Shown: positions 35,290 through 43,366 of the stretch, piece by piece
Numbering within the stretch: the first letter of the stretch is position 1
Layout of the letters: each line of letters begins with the position of its first letter
Origin: Planctomycetota bacterium
GTDB lineage: Bacteria > Planctomycetota > Planctomycetia > Pirellulales > Pirellulaceae
Length of the DNA: 51,305 nucleotides
NCBI GenBank assembly: GCA_029979005.1
Contig: JAPOIJ010000012.1
Coordinates: forward strand, 1-51,305
Direction: 5' to 3'
The notes under the pieces: generated by a model
The model's input: only the letters and a program-made list of their open reading frames with translations
Told to the model about the DNA's origin: nothing
The model's database searches: none
Translations under genes and position numbers: made by a program

Positions 35290-37482
35290 TCACACTTTAC
35301 AACTTAAGCCACCGGCTGCCGGTACATAACATGATTCTGCATAGTCCATCACCATCCGGTCTGAGCTGAATCGCCAGGCCAGAGTTCTAATCGAATTGAT
35401 CATTCGCCGAATCCACTCGCGGGGCAAACCATCAATATCCCGATGATAAAACATTGGAACGACTTCGTTTTCGAGAACTTCGTAAAGATACTCACAATCG
35501 CGACCGTCAGTGATCTCATCGGAAACATGCGAAGCCCCTTTACCGATTGCAAAACCGTTCGCGCCGTCGAATGCCTCTGCCCACCAACCATCGAGAATGG
35601 ACAAGTTTAGCCCGCCATTAAGAACGACTTTCTGGCCACTGGTCCCCGAAGCCTCCAATGGCCTCCTTGGATTGTTGAGCCACACATCCACTCCCTGAAT
35701 TAAATGGCGGCAAACATTAATATCATAGTCCTCGACAAAGGCAACGCGATTTCGGAAACGAGGATCCTTTCGTAAATTAGCCACGGTTTGAATAAAGTGT
35801 TTTCCGGGTTCATCCTTGGGATGGGCTTTGCCGGCAAATACAATCTGCACGGGCCGATTCGAGTCATTGAGAATTCGATCGATGCGATCTAAATCGTTGA
35901 AAATTAAATTCGCCCGTTTATAAGTTGCAAACCGCCTCGCAAAGCCCAGCGTCAAAATATTCTGGTCGAACATCGTCCTCGACAGTTCGACCGATGCGTC
36001 ATCTTCTCCCCGCCGTCGACATTGACTTGCCAATCGGCGACGCACAAACGAGATCATCCTTCCCTTGAGAGTGTTATGGATCTCCCACAATTCCCCGGGA
36101 TCAACATCGTGAATGTTCTGCCAAACTTTCGGCTCGCCCACGCGTTCCATCCAACGACTCGGAAAATGTTTATCGAACAGTGTTCGCACCTGAGGGGCTA
36201 ACCAAGACTGAGAATGCACACCATTTGTTATATGACCTATCGGACAATCCTCTTCCGCCCGCCAGGGCCAAAGGTGGGCCCACATTCGCCGGGAAACACA
36301 CCCGTGAAGCTGGCTGACCGCATTCGCGGTACGTGATAATTTTAGCCCAATAACCGTCATGCAAAATAACTCTTCGCTATCTTGCGGATCGATCCGCCCC
36401 AGGCTTAACAACTGCTCGTAGGATATCCCTAACTGCTCCCGCAACGGTCCCAAATGCTCTTCAACCATGTCCGACTGAAAGCGATCGTGCCCGGCAGGAA
36501 CGGGTGTGTGCGTCGTGAATACCGTTTGCGAAGCAACTTCTCGCAATGCATTTTCAAAGGTAAGCCCGTCATCTTCCATTCGCTGGCGAATCACCTCTAA
36601 GGGCCCAAATGCACTATGCCCTTCATTCAAATGATAGACGCCCGGGTCAATCCCTACCGCTCTCAAGGCTTTGACTCCACCAACACCTAGTACTAGCTCC
36701 TGACGAATCCTAGTTCGCTCATCTCCCCCATAGAGACGACTTGTAAGCTGCCGATCATCGGGATGATTAGCTTCGATGTTACTGTCGAGTAGAAATAACC
36801 GAACCCGACCAACCTGGATCTCCCAAACCTTAGCCCAAATAGCCCCAGCTCGATTTTCAATTTTTACGAGAACCGGCTCTCCTGCTGGATCGCAAGCTTC
36901 ACGAATCGGAAGTGTATCCACCTTTGTGTCAATGTACTCTTCGCTCTGCCGACCATCGTGATCAAGATGTTGGCGAAAATAACCCTGCGCATAAAACAAG
37001 CCGACGGCTACCAGCGGCAGTCCAAGACTACTGGCACTTTTAATATGATCGCCCGACAATACTCCAAGTCCTCCCGAGTAAATCGGAAGTGATTCATGAA
37101 TTCCAAATTCGGCCGAGAAATAAGCAACCGGCTTGGCTCCCAAAACGCCCGCATTGGTTGCAGCCCAGGTTTGCCTCGAACCCATGTACTCTTTAAGCAA
37201 GCGGTAGGACTGATTGATTCGCGTGAACAGCACCATCTCGTTCGCGCGGTCATAAAGCCGAGCCGGGGTGAACTCGTTGAGTAATGCGACTGGATTATGG
37301 TCCAGTTGGCGCCAGCGAACCGGATCTAGATCGCGAAAAACATGCTGAATCTCGGGCACCCACGACCACCACAGATTACTGGCCAGCGCGGTGCACTTTT
37401 CGTATAGCTCATCAACGGTCAAACTCTCATTACTCAATGCTGGCTGCTGCACGGGGCGAGTTTCGGGCTCAGACGTACTCAT
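35290..37482 (-). CDS. glgP: Alpha-glucan (glycogen/maltodextrin) phosphorylase, GT35
   Basis: This enzyme removes glucose-1-phosphate from the non-reducing ends of glycogen or maltodextrins using pyridoxal phosphate. The 730-residue length fits the shorter bacterial branch. Visible motifs: LASNLWWSW at the N-terminus, YFSAEFGIHESLPIYSGGLG, HLNEGHSAF, FTTHTPVPAGHD, GHITNGVHSQSW, FARRFATYKRANL and the cofactor site EASGTSGQKVVLNGG with Lys618. The frame extends 38 codons upstream to 37596, but that stretch is Lys/Ser-rich and unlike the family, so ATG 37482 is chosen. No glycogen synthase or branching enzyme lies nearby. Regulation is not readable; a long non-coding 3' region follows. Confidence 0.95.
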   Translation of the reverse strand: MSTSEPETRPVQQPALSNESLTVDELYEKCTALASNLWWSWVPEIQHVFRDLDPVRWRQLDHNPVALLNEFTPARLYDRANEMVLFTRINQSYRLLKEYMGSRQTWAATNAGVLGAKPVAYFSAEFGIHESLPIYSGGLGVLSGDHIKSASSLGLPLVAVGLFYAQGYFRQHLDHDGRQSEEYIDTKVDTLPIREACDPAGEPVLVKIENRAGAIWAKVWEIQVGRVRLFLLDSNIEANHPDDRQLTSRLYGGDERTRIRQELVLGVGGVKALRAVGIDPGVYHLNEGHSAFGPLEVIRQRMEDDGLTFENALREVASQTVFTTHTPVPAGHDRFQSDMVEEHLGPLREQLGISYEQLLSLGRIDPQDSEELFCMTVIGLKLSRTANAVSQLHGCVSRRMWAHLWPWRAEEDCPIGHITNGVHSQSWLAPQVRTLFDKHFPSRWMERVGEPKVWQNIHDVDPGELWEIHNTLKGRMISFVRRRLASQCRRRGEDDASVELSRTMFDQNILTLGFARRFATYKRANLIFNDLDRIDRILNDSNRPVQIVFAGKAHPKDEPGKHFIQTVANLRKDPRFRNRVAFVEDYDINVCRHLIQGVDVWLNNPRRPLEASGTSGQKVVLNGGLNLSILDGWWAEAFDGANGFAIGKGASHVSDEITDGRDCEYLYEVLENEVVPMFYHRDIDGLPREWIRRMINSIRTLAWRFSSDRMVMDYAESCYVPAAGGLSCKV

Positions 37483-37886
37483 ATTTAGATTTTTTTCACA
37501 AGGTTTAAATGAATCAAAAGACCAACCGACTGGACTCTTTTTCGGCGAATTTGCAACGCCTTTTTTAAAATTAGAACCGCAATCGGAAAATCCCACCAGT
37601 CACACTTTGTAATGGCAACATGCGTTTCTCAATCGCCCATCAACGGAACCAGAACCAACCTTCACTTATAGCCTCCTGCCCCAACTCGACCGCCGGTACT
37701 CTGACGTGAACCGCTTAAACACCAATTCGACCATCGGCTTCGTTGATTTTTTTAAAAAATGCCTGTCGAAACAATCAGGAAACGACCATAATTAGGGACG
37801 CCAATGCGGAAGCGAATAATCCCCGAATCGCACGTTTACCGTTAGAACATCAACGTGGTGGGAACCTCCCAGAGAGACGCCTCAAA
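37483..37886. other. Intergenic region between divergent glgP and acyl-CoA dehydrogenase-like genes
   Basis: About 400 bases. The one notable element is a perfect A/T inverted repeat, ATTTTTTTAAAAAAT, at 37746-37760, which may be bent DNA or an upstream promoter element. The frame open from 37743 in front of the dehydrogenase does not look coding. Confidence 0.4.
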
Positions 37887-38969
37887 ATGACCCCGGAACC
37901 ACTTGATTGCAATCACCGAAACGGCGGGGACATTTCTCAACTTTGTGAACACTTGGCAACGCTCTCCGCCTCTTCACTGAATGATTCAGCTTGGCCGAGG
38001 GAGCAACTCGAACTGCTTCAGCAGGCTGACGTTTACCGCTGGTTTATCCCTAAACACCTCGGAGGTCTTGAGTGGGGGGCAGTTGAAATAGCTTCCGCCT
38101 ACGTTGAATTGGCTTCTGCCTGCCTGACAACTACATTCATTTTGACCCAACGCGTTGCTGCACTTCGCCGAATCTGTGCCTCCGACAATATCCCGTTGAG
38201 AGACGAGCTACTCTCGGGAATCCTCGAAAAGAACATCCATGCCACCGTTGGCATTTCACATCTCACCACCAGCCGTCAGCATTTGAGGCAACCAGCCTGC
38301 CTCGCAATCGAAAAAGAAGACGGCTATCTTGTCACCGGTCAAAGCCCATGGGTGACGGGAGCCTGTGGAGCGACTCACCTTGTTGTCGGAGCCGAAATAC
38401 CCGACGGGCGGCAAATCCTTTTTGCTGTTCCCTCCGATGCCCCGGGCATTACGATTCCCAAAGGACTTGACCTGCTCGCGCTCACGTCAAGCCAAACGGG
38501 CCCCGTAACATTTGAAAATGTTTTCGTCGATCCTTCAGCACTTCTCACAAAACCAGCGAAACAAGTTCTTACCGTATCAGGATTGACTTCGACTGGAAGC
38601 ACACAAACCTCAGCACTCGCGCTTGGCCTAGCAACCGCAGCGGTGAATTTCATCGAACGTGAATCGATTCATCGCCCCGGTCTGACTGAAAGCGTTGAAG
38701 CACTAAAAGCACAACAACTTGACCTCAAGGACCGACTGTTAAAAACTGCGTCAGGCAATACCTCAAGCAGCAACGAAGAACTCCGTACTGACATGAACAG
38801 CTTTGTCCTTCGAACCACACAGGCGTCTATGGCAGCTGCCAAGGGAGCCGGATTTGTTGATGGACATCCTGCCGGCCGCTGGTGCCGGGAAGCGTTATTT
38901 TTTCTTGTCTGGAGTTGCCCCCAAGCTGTTATCCAAGCCAATCTGTGCGAACTCGCTGGAATAGAATAA
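37887..38969 (+). CDS. Acyl-CoA dehydrogenase family protein
   Basis: A 360-residue flavoprotein-like enzyme. The N-terminal helical domain has WPREQLELLQQADVYRWFI and PKHLGGLEWGAVEIASAYVELA, the latter typical of acyl-CoA dehydrogenase-like hydroxylases. The central beta-domain has GYLVTGQSPWVTGACGATHLV, close to the family's GxxxTGxKxWITGA pattern where FAD binds, and PVTFENVFVDPSALL. The C-terminal helical domain (about 230-360) appears shorter than in full-length members, and the catalytic Glu position is not clear to me. True acyl-CoA oxidation, or a flavin-dependent monooxygenase or desulfurisation-type role, are all possible. ATG 37887 is chosen because the preceding open residues look non-coding. 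Confidence 0.83.
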   Translation: MTPEPLDCNHRNGGDISQLCEHLATLSASSLNDSAWPREQLELLQQADVYRWFIPKHLGGLEWGAVEIASAYVELASACLTTTFILTQRVAALRRICASDNIPLRDELLSGILEKNIHATVGISHLTTSRQHLRQPACLAIEKEDGYLVTGQSPWVTGACGATHLVVGAEIPDGRQILFAVPSDAPGITIPKGLDLLALTSSQTGPVTFENVFVDPSALLTKPAKQVLTVSGLTSTGSTQTSALALGLATAAVNFIERESIHRPGLTESVEALKAQQLDLKDRLLKTASGNTSSSNEELRTDMNSFVLRTTQASMAAAKGAGFVDGHPAGRWCREALFFLVWSCPQAVIQANLCELAGIE

Positions 38970-39039
38970 ACGAGGCGACGTCTAATAGGCTATAGTCAAC
39001 ACGATCAGGAACCCGCATTCACCCCAACAATATATTTTG

Positions 39040-39681
39040 ATGAACGAAAAAACACTCGTTACATGGCACGAACAATCCGTCAATCGACCAAGGGGCTGTG
39101 TCGTTTGGTTCACAGGACTCAGTGGCAGCGGTAAAAGCACCGTGGCCAACTGTGTTGATTCGCTACTCTACGAATCGAAACACCGCAGCTTCGTACTGGA
39201 TGGAGACAATATTCGCCACGGACTCAATGCCAGCCGCGAATTACTTGAGCCCAATCACGGGCTCGAGTTCGCCAAGAGATTTGGACTCGGATTCGGACCG
39301 CAGGATCGCGAAGAAAACATTCGCCGCATTGGGTGTGTCGCTGATATCTTTTGTTCCGCCGGCATGATCACACTCACCGCCTTTGTAAGCCCTTATCGAA
39401 GTGACCGTGATCGCGTTCGAGCAATGGTTACCGCCAACGGCAGTGATTCTGACTTCATGGAAGTATTCGTCGACACGCCGCTTGAGATCTGCGAACAACG
39501 TGACCCCAAAGGACTCTATGCGAAAGCAAGGGCAGGGGAGCTAAAAGGATTTACCGGCATCGATGCACCGTACGAACCCCCATCCAATCCGGAGATCCAT
39601 CTCGATGGTAGTGCTCCAGCCGAGCAACTTGCGGAGCAGGTCATTAAATATCTGGAATCGAAAGACAAGCTACGAAAATAA
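39040..39681 (+). CDS. cysC: Adenylylsulfate (APS) kinase
   Basis: CysC phosphorylates adenosine 5'-phosphosulfate to PAPS, the donor for sulfate reduction or for sulfation of sugars. The 213-residue protein has a P-loop GLSGSGKS near residues 27-34, then FVLDGDNIRHGL, the DREENIRRIG motif that binds APS, and AFVSPYRSDRDRVRAM. The C-terminal CEQRDPKGLYAKARAGE and FTGIDAPYEPP are canonical. No cysD, cysN or reductase gene is nearby. A TTG three bases upstream gives an extra Met codon reading, but ATG 39040 is more natural. A bidirectional hairpin follows about 25 bases after the stop. Confidence 0.96.
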   Translation: MNEKTLVTWHEQSVNRPRGCVVWFTGLSGSGKSTVANCVDSLLYESKHRSFVLDGDNIRHGLNASRELLEPNHGLEFAKRFGLGFGPQDREENIRRIGCVADIFCSAGMITLTAFVSPYRSDRDRVRAMVTANGSDSDFMEVFVDTPLEICEQRDPKGLYAKARAGELKGFTGIDAPYEPPSNPEIHLDGSAPAEQLAEQVIKYLESKDKLRK

Positions 39682-39700
39682 ATTCGTAAACACCGCAAAT

Positions 39701-39731
39701 AAAAAAGGCTGGGCAGTCAGACTACCCAGCC
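39701..39731 (-). terminator. Intrinsic terminator between convergent genes, mainly for the minus strand
   Basis: A perfect 7-bp GC-rich stem GGCTGGG/CCCAGCC at 39707-39731 extends across one mismatch by AGT/ACT. On the minus strand it is followed by six Ts (plus-strand A-run 39701-39706), about 45 bases past the Cys-rich gene's stop. On the plus strand the T-tract is weak but may also end cysC. Confidence 0.8.
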
Positions 39732-39775
39732 AATTTCGTTTTCAGTCAGATTCCTGCCAAGGACAGGTCAATTGC

Positions 39776-41035
39776 TTAATAGCCAATCGAAGGTGGGTTC
39801 GCCATTAGGAAATCACGTGGACCCCGTGTCGTGTAGTACGGATAAACGTACTGGGGAGCCATTCCAGTCATTCCCGGGCCTGGTGCTGTGTGAGGCATCT
39901 GGCCAGCGTAAGGTCGACCGTTACGAAGGTTACCTAGGCATCCAGAGCACTGTCCACAGGTACCGTTACCACAGCCCATTTGAGAGCGTAAGCCAAGTCC
40001 ATGTCCGTGGCCGATACCAACACCGTTGCCAATTCCGTAACCATTGCCTAAGCCCATGCCATTGCCAAGTCCCATGCCGTTACCTAAGCCCATTTTGGCT
40101 CGGCATGTCATGCAACGCTTGCCATCTCGGCCGCAGCCAAAACGACCACAGCAATCTGCTCCAGCAGCGTCAACAATCGGCACTTGCTGGTTCAATGCAG
40201 TCTGCATGACTCCGCCCTGCATCATTCCAGTGAGGCGACTACCAGGTAACGGAATGCCATTCATTCGACCAAACAGTCCGTTGGCACATCCGTCATCACA
40301 GGAACCGCAATCAGCAATCGCCGGTGCAGGCTTAGCTGCTTTTTCTGTTGCTTCACAACCACAAGCGTTTGACTCGCATCCACACTTTGATTTCATCAAA
40401 TCCAGGCTGCCGAGCGTATTCATTAAGTTCTTACCTACGCGTGGAATTGCGATTCCGTTTCGACCGCATGAATCGTCTTCGCAAGCTTCTTCACAGGCTG
40501 GTTCTTCACAGGCTGGCTCTTCACAGCGATCCAAGCTGCCGAGCTTATTCATTAAGTTTTTACCTACGCGTGGAATTGCGATTCCGTTTCGGCCGCATGA
40601 ATCGTCTTCGCAAGCTTCTTCACAGGCTGGCTCTTCACAGGCTGGCTCTTCACAGCGATCCAAGCTGCCGAGCTTATTCATCAAGTTTTTGCCTACGCGT
40701 GGAATTGCGATTCCGTTTCGACCGCATGAATCGTCTTCGCAAGTTTCTTCACATGGTTCTTCGCAAGCTTCTTCTACACACGCATCCGCTTTACAAGGTA
40801 GCATGTTCCGCAGTAGTCCGACTTTTCGTTGATTCATACAAGGATCGCACTCAGCGACATCCTCTTCAGCAACCGGCTCCTGAGCTTGTTCGGCGGTTTC
40901 ACAAGTGTTGCATCCGCATGCCTTGATTCGGGCATGGCGAGTAAATGAATTGCAGGGTCCACTCACCGTGAATGTACAACCGGTAAATGAGACGACCGCA
41001 GCACAAATCGCGGTGGCTATTAGCAGGGATCGCAT
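39776..41035 (-). CDS. Cys-rich repeat lipoprotein of unknown function
   Basis: A 419-residue envelope protein with a lipoprotein signal: MRSLLIATAICAAVVSFTGC, lipobox FTGC, Cys20 as the likely lipidated residue. The mature part is exceptionally Cys-rich. Three tandem 43-residue repeats share Cys/Glu/Pro heads (CEEPACEEPACEEAC) followed by DDSCGRNGIAIPRVGKNLM and GSLD. Then comes a spaced-Cys region (GCESNACGC, ADCGSCDDGC, CCGRFGC), a Gly/Asn-Met repeat of about 35 residues (MGLGNGMGLGNG), and a Pro/Tyr/Met C-terminus. I know no family. Dense disulfides or metal binding are possible, as in structural planctomycete surface proteins. ATG 41035 is supported by GAAGGA about 9 bases upstream; a longer frame exists but is unlikely. 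Confidence 0.85.
   Translation of the reverse strand: MRSLLIATAICAAVVSFTGCTFTVSGPCNSFTRHARIKACGCNTCETAEQAQEPVAEEDVAECDPCMNQRKVGLLRNMLPCKADACVEEACEEPCEETCEDDSCGRNGIAIPRVGKNLMNKLGSLDRCEEPACEEPACEEACEDDSCGRNGIAIPRVGKNLMNKLGSLDRCEEPACEEPACEEACEDDSCGRNGIAIPRVGKNLMNTLGSLDLMKSKCGCESNACGCEATEKAAKPAPAIADCGSCDDGCANGLFGRMNGIPLPGSRLTGMMQGGVMQTALNQQVPIVDAAGADCCGRFGCGRDGKRCMTCRAKMGLGNGMGLGNGMGLGNGYGIGNGVGIGHGHGLGLRSQMGCGNGTCGQCSGCLGNLRNGRPYAGQMPHTAPGPGMTGMAPQYVYPYYTTRGPRDFLMANPPSIGY
39985..40093 (-). repeat. Short Gly/Asn-rich coding repeat
   Basis: An 18-base unit (cctaagcccatgccattg and variants on the plus strand) recurs about three times exactly and about three more times degenerately, giving GMGLGN and related hexapeptides in the Cys-rich lipoprotein. 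Confidence 0.85.
40398..40784 (-). repeat. Three 129-bp tandem repeats in the Cys-rich lipoprotein gene
   Basis: Three head-to-tail copies of exactly 129 bases (43 codons). A marker sequence, (T)TACCTACGCGTGG or TTGCCTACGCGTGG, begins at 40431, 40560 and 40689. Copies are nearly identical at the DNA level, so they are recent or homogenised; copy number may vary by recombination. They are coding, not a CRISPR array. Confidence 0.93.
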
Positions 41036-41396
41036 GGGTTCAAATCCTTCTGAAAACTGGGTCCGTTCCTCGGGGGGAACAATTTTTATGTGCACGAAAT
41101 CGGGAAATCCGTGCCTTCACAGGCTCAATAACGACTTCTTGAAGCCTGCAAAATCCGACCTACCATCCGTGGTATATCATCGGTTGTAGGAGTAATCGTC
41201 ACTACAAAGCGGAAAATTGAGTAATTCAGTAAACTTAGCGACTCTGCTGCGTCTGTTTTTATTGACACCACACAGAATAGATAAGATACGAAGACCTTGA
41301 TTGCAAATCGCTGTCACGCTAGCGTATTAGTAGAGCGATCCCCTGATTTTTCACATTAAAAACCGGCACGAGTTCGCTTCACACCGAGAACCAAAA
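41036..41396. other. Divergent intergenic region
   Basis: 361 bases between the Cys-rich lipoprotein and a small membrane-protein gene. A perfect TTGACA at 41272-41277 faces the latter, but the sequences 15-18 bases after it are poor -10 matches (GATACG). No hairpin or gene seen. Confidence 0.35.
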
Positions 41397-41681
41397 ATGC
41401 CCAACCAAGAAATCGACCCACGTTCTTCGAGACAACGTTCTCCAAGGCGACAGAGATTTTCAATCATGTCGATCTTGGTCACCACGACAGTCTTCGCTGC
41501 GGCGGCGACTAGTCTCGGCAGTCTATACAACGCTGCCAATGGTAACCCGGAGGAGATCGGTTCGTTCGTCGTCATTACCGCGATGCTTCCAATGGTGATG
41601 CTGGTCGCTGCGAGCACTTTTTTTCGCGTTCTCAATTGGTTCCTCCGCTCAACCAATTCTTCCGCGAACTCCCGCCAATAA
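41397..41681 (+). CDS. Small two-helix membrane protein
   Basis: A 94-residue protein: a basic, polar N-terminus (RSSRQRSPRRQRFSIMS), a first hydrophobic segment (ILVTTTVFAAAATSLGSLY), a short loop with NGNPEE, a second segment (FVVITAMLPMVMLVAAS), and a polar tail. The RxxRFSIMSILVTTT opening resembles a type of small planctomycete membrane protein with arginines followed by FSI/FSL and a helix; no function is known. By the positive-inside rule both ends would face the cytoplasm. No ribosome binding site is evident. An overlapping minus-strand frame looks like a shadow. Confidence 0.65.
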   Translation: MPNQEIDPRSSRQRSPRRQRFSIMSILVTTTVFAAAATSLGSLYNAANGNPEEIGSFVVITAMLPMVMLVAASTFFRVLNWFLRSTNSSANSRQ

Positions 41682-42015
41682 TTGCGTCTCGCCAAAGCTT
41701 AAAAACAATATCTCGCTGGGTCACACTTCTCAAAACCAGCCGCTGTAAGCTTGCCCCGTGCGGCAAACCACCATAAACAATCGAAGCCTGTACTATATAA
41801 CGTTATCGACGTGGAATATTGGCAGCTTTGGCAGCTCAACAATTCCAACGGCGCCCCACCAACATTGTCTTTCTTATGAGAGCTTCACAGGGGAGTATTC
41901 TAATCCCCCCTCAAATTAACAGGATTCTACTCTCGCCTACCGCTTCGTCTCAAAACGTTGACTATGCCGAATCGGCAAATAAACTATTGATAGATCAACT
42001 TTCAGAGGAAAGACG
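41682..42015. other. Intergenic region upstream of the M64-type peptidase
   Basis: 334 bases. It contains a 10-base perfect palindrome ATAACGTTAT at 41797-41806, which could be an operator, but no clear promoter pair. Just before the downstream gene, GAGGAAAG about 8 bases ahead of the ATG is a good ribosome binding site. Confidence 0.35.
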
Positions 42016-43248
42016 ATGATTCGGACTTTGGTTTTAACAATATTACTAGGCTCTCCCGGTTTAGCGGGCTGTTTTGGACAGACGCTCACGACCGTAATGA
42101 ACAATGGCGACTCCGCCAATCGAGTTGACATGATATTCGTTGGCGACGGTTACCAGGCCAGTGAAATTGCGTCGACCTACAAAAACCATGTCGATGACAC
42201 ACTGAGTGCCTTTTTCAGTCCTGGCATCGCTCCCTTTCCACGCTATCAAAACTTTTTCAACGCCCATCGAGTCAACGTCATCAGCAATGAATCAGGCGCA
42301 GACGACCCCCTTAATAATATTTTTGTCGACACCGCTCTGGACGCCACATACAACACGAATGGAATTGACCGCCTGCTTTATTTTAATACTGGGAAAGCAA
42401 ACACCGCAGTGAATACTGCCCTAAGCGGATCCGGCATCGATATCGACATGCGTTTAGGGAGTGTCAATTCGGCAAAATACGGTGGCGGCGGCGGGCAATG
42501 GGCCGTTTGGGCGGCGGGCAATACCTCAGCTCTCGACATTGCAATCCACGAAGTCGGCCATTCCTTTGCCAAACTTGCAGACGAATATTATACCAGCGGA
42601 CAAAGCTGGGGCGGCGGCGAACCTAGCCAGGTAAATGTGACCTCTGACCCTTCGCTTGGGAAATGGGACCGGTGGCTCGGCTATGACGACCCCGATTCCG
42701 ACATCGGTGTTATCGATTATTACGAGGGAGCCCGCTATCACGAATTTGGACTTTATCGCCCCAGTGAAAACTCAATGATGCGATCACTCAATCGTCCTTT
42801 TGACGCGATCAGCCGAGAACGTTTTATCGAGGAAATTTATTTAGAGGTTGATCCACTCGATTCATGGCTAGACGACAGCGGGACTTACTCTGGAGACGAT
42901 ACGCTCTGGGTCGATTCTGTCGACGCATCGGTCATCAATGTGGAGTGGTATGTCGACGGCATTTCACTCGGCCTACTAGGAGAATCTGTCTCGATCGATT
43001 CACTCTCTCTTGCGGCCGGCGAATACTCAATTCAAGCCAAAGCGTATGATTCAATTCTCGATCACTCATTCAGTGGCAATTCACTTGACTGGTGGCGGCT
43101 TGCCGACACCAGTTTATTAGAACAATCTGTCAGCTGGAGTGTTATCGTTTCAGTGCCAGAACCCGGCACCACCTCCATCCTTGGTGTCATCGGTCTGGCG
43201 GTACTCTCCACAAGAAGACGAAAACAGCGATACTCGGACAAGCGCTAA
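42016..43248 (+). CDS. M64-type (IgA peptidase family) secreted metallopeptidase with PEP-CTERM sorting signal
   Basis: A 410-residue exported protein. The catalytic zinc motif is HEVGHSFAKLADEY at about 178-191 (H178, E179, H182, with Asp189 as a likely further ligand), as in the peptidase M64 family first known from IgA proteases. Other M64 features are VDMIFVGDGYQASEI and SENSMMRSLNRPFDAISRE. The tail carries VPEPGTTSILGVIGLAVLS followed by RRRKQR, a PEP-CTERM signal that exosortase cuts to anchor or release the protein outside the cell. The N-terminal signal is MIRTLVLTILLGSPGLAGC; its LAGC also matches a lipobox. A good ribosome binding site precedes the ATG. Target proteins are unknown. 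Confidence 0.92.
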   Translation: MIRTLVLTILLGSPGLAGCFGQTLTTVMNNGDSANRVDMIFVGDGYQASEIASTYKNHVDDTLSAFFSPGIAPFPRYQNFFNAHRVNVISNESGADDPLNNIFVDTALDATYNTNGIDRLLYFNTGKANTAVNTALSGSGIDIDMRLGSVNSAKYGGGGGQWAVWAAGNTSALDIAIHEVGHSFAKLADEYYTSGQSWGGGEPSQVNVTSDPSLGKWDRWLGYDDPDSDIGVIDYYEGARYHEFGLYRPSENSMMRSLNRPFDAISRERFIEEIYLEVDPLDSWLDDSGTYSGDDTLWVDSVDASVINVEWYVDGISLGLLGESVSIDSLSLAAGEYSIQAKAYDSILDHSFSGNSLDWWRLADTSLLEQSVSWSVIVSVPEPGTTSILGVIGLAVLSTRRRKQRYSDKR

Positions 43249-43366
43249 AGTTAAGCTGGTTAGTTCTTTCGAAATCAATTCAGTCTACTCACTCGAATTG
43301 ATCCTACCTAACACATTGCAACGAAGCACACCGGTATCAACAAACCGTCATTTTGGATCGCCCGGC

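Noticed and set aside
37743..37886. N-terminal extension of the acyl-CoA dehydrogenase-like protein from a TTG
   Set aside because: The extra 48 residues do not resemble the family and begin in an A/T inverted repeat; ATG 37887 is preferred.
40398..40784. Regular repeats that could suggest a CRISPR array
   Set aside because: The units are head-to-tail without spacers, are multiples of three and encode a protein; no cas genes are present.
40044..40926. Long overlapping plus-strand frames opposite the Cys-rich lipoprotein
   Set aside because: They arise from the antisense of the 129-bp repeats. The minus frame has a lipoprotein signal, a ribosome binding site and a terminator; the plus frames have no start context and Ser/Arg-rich shadow composition.
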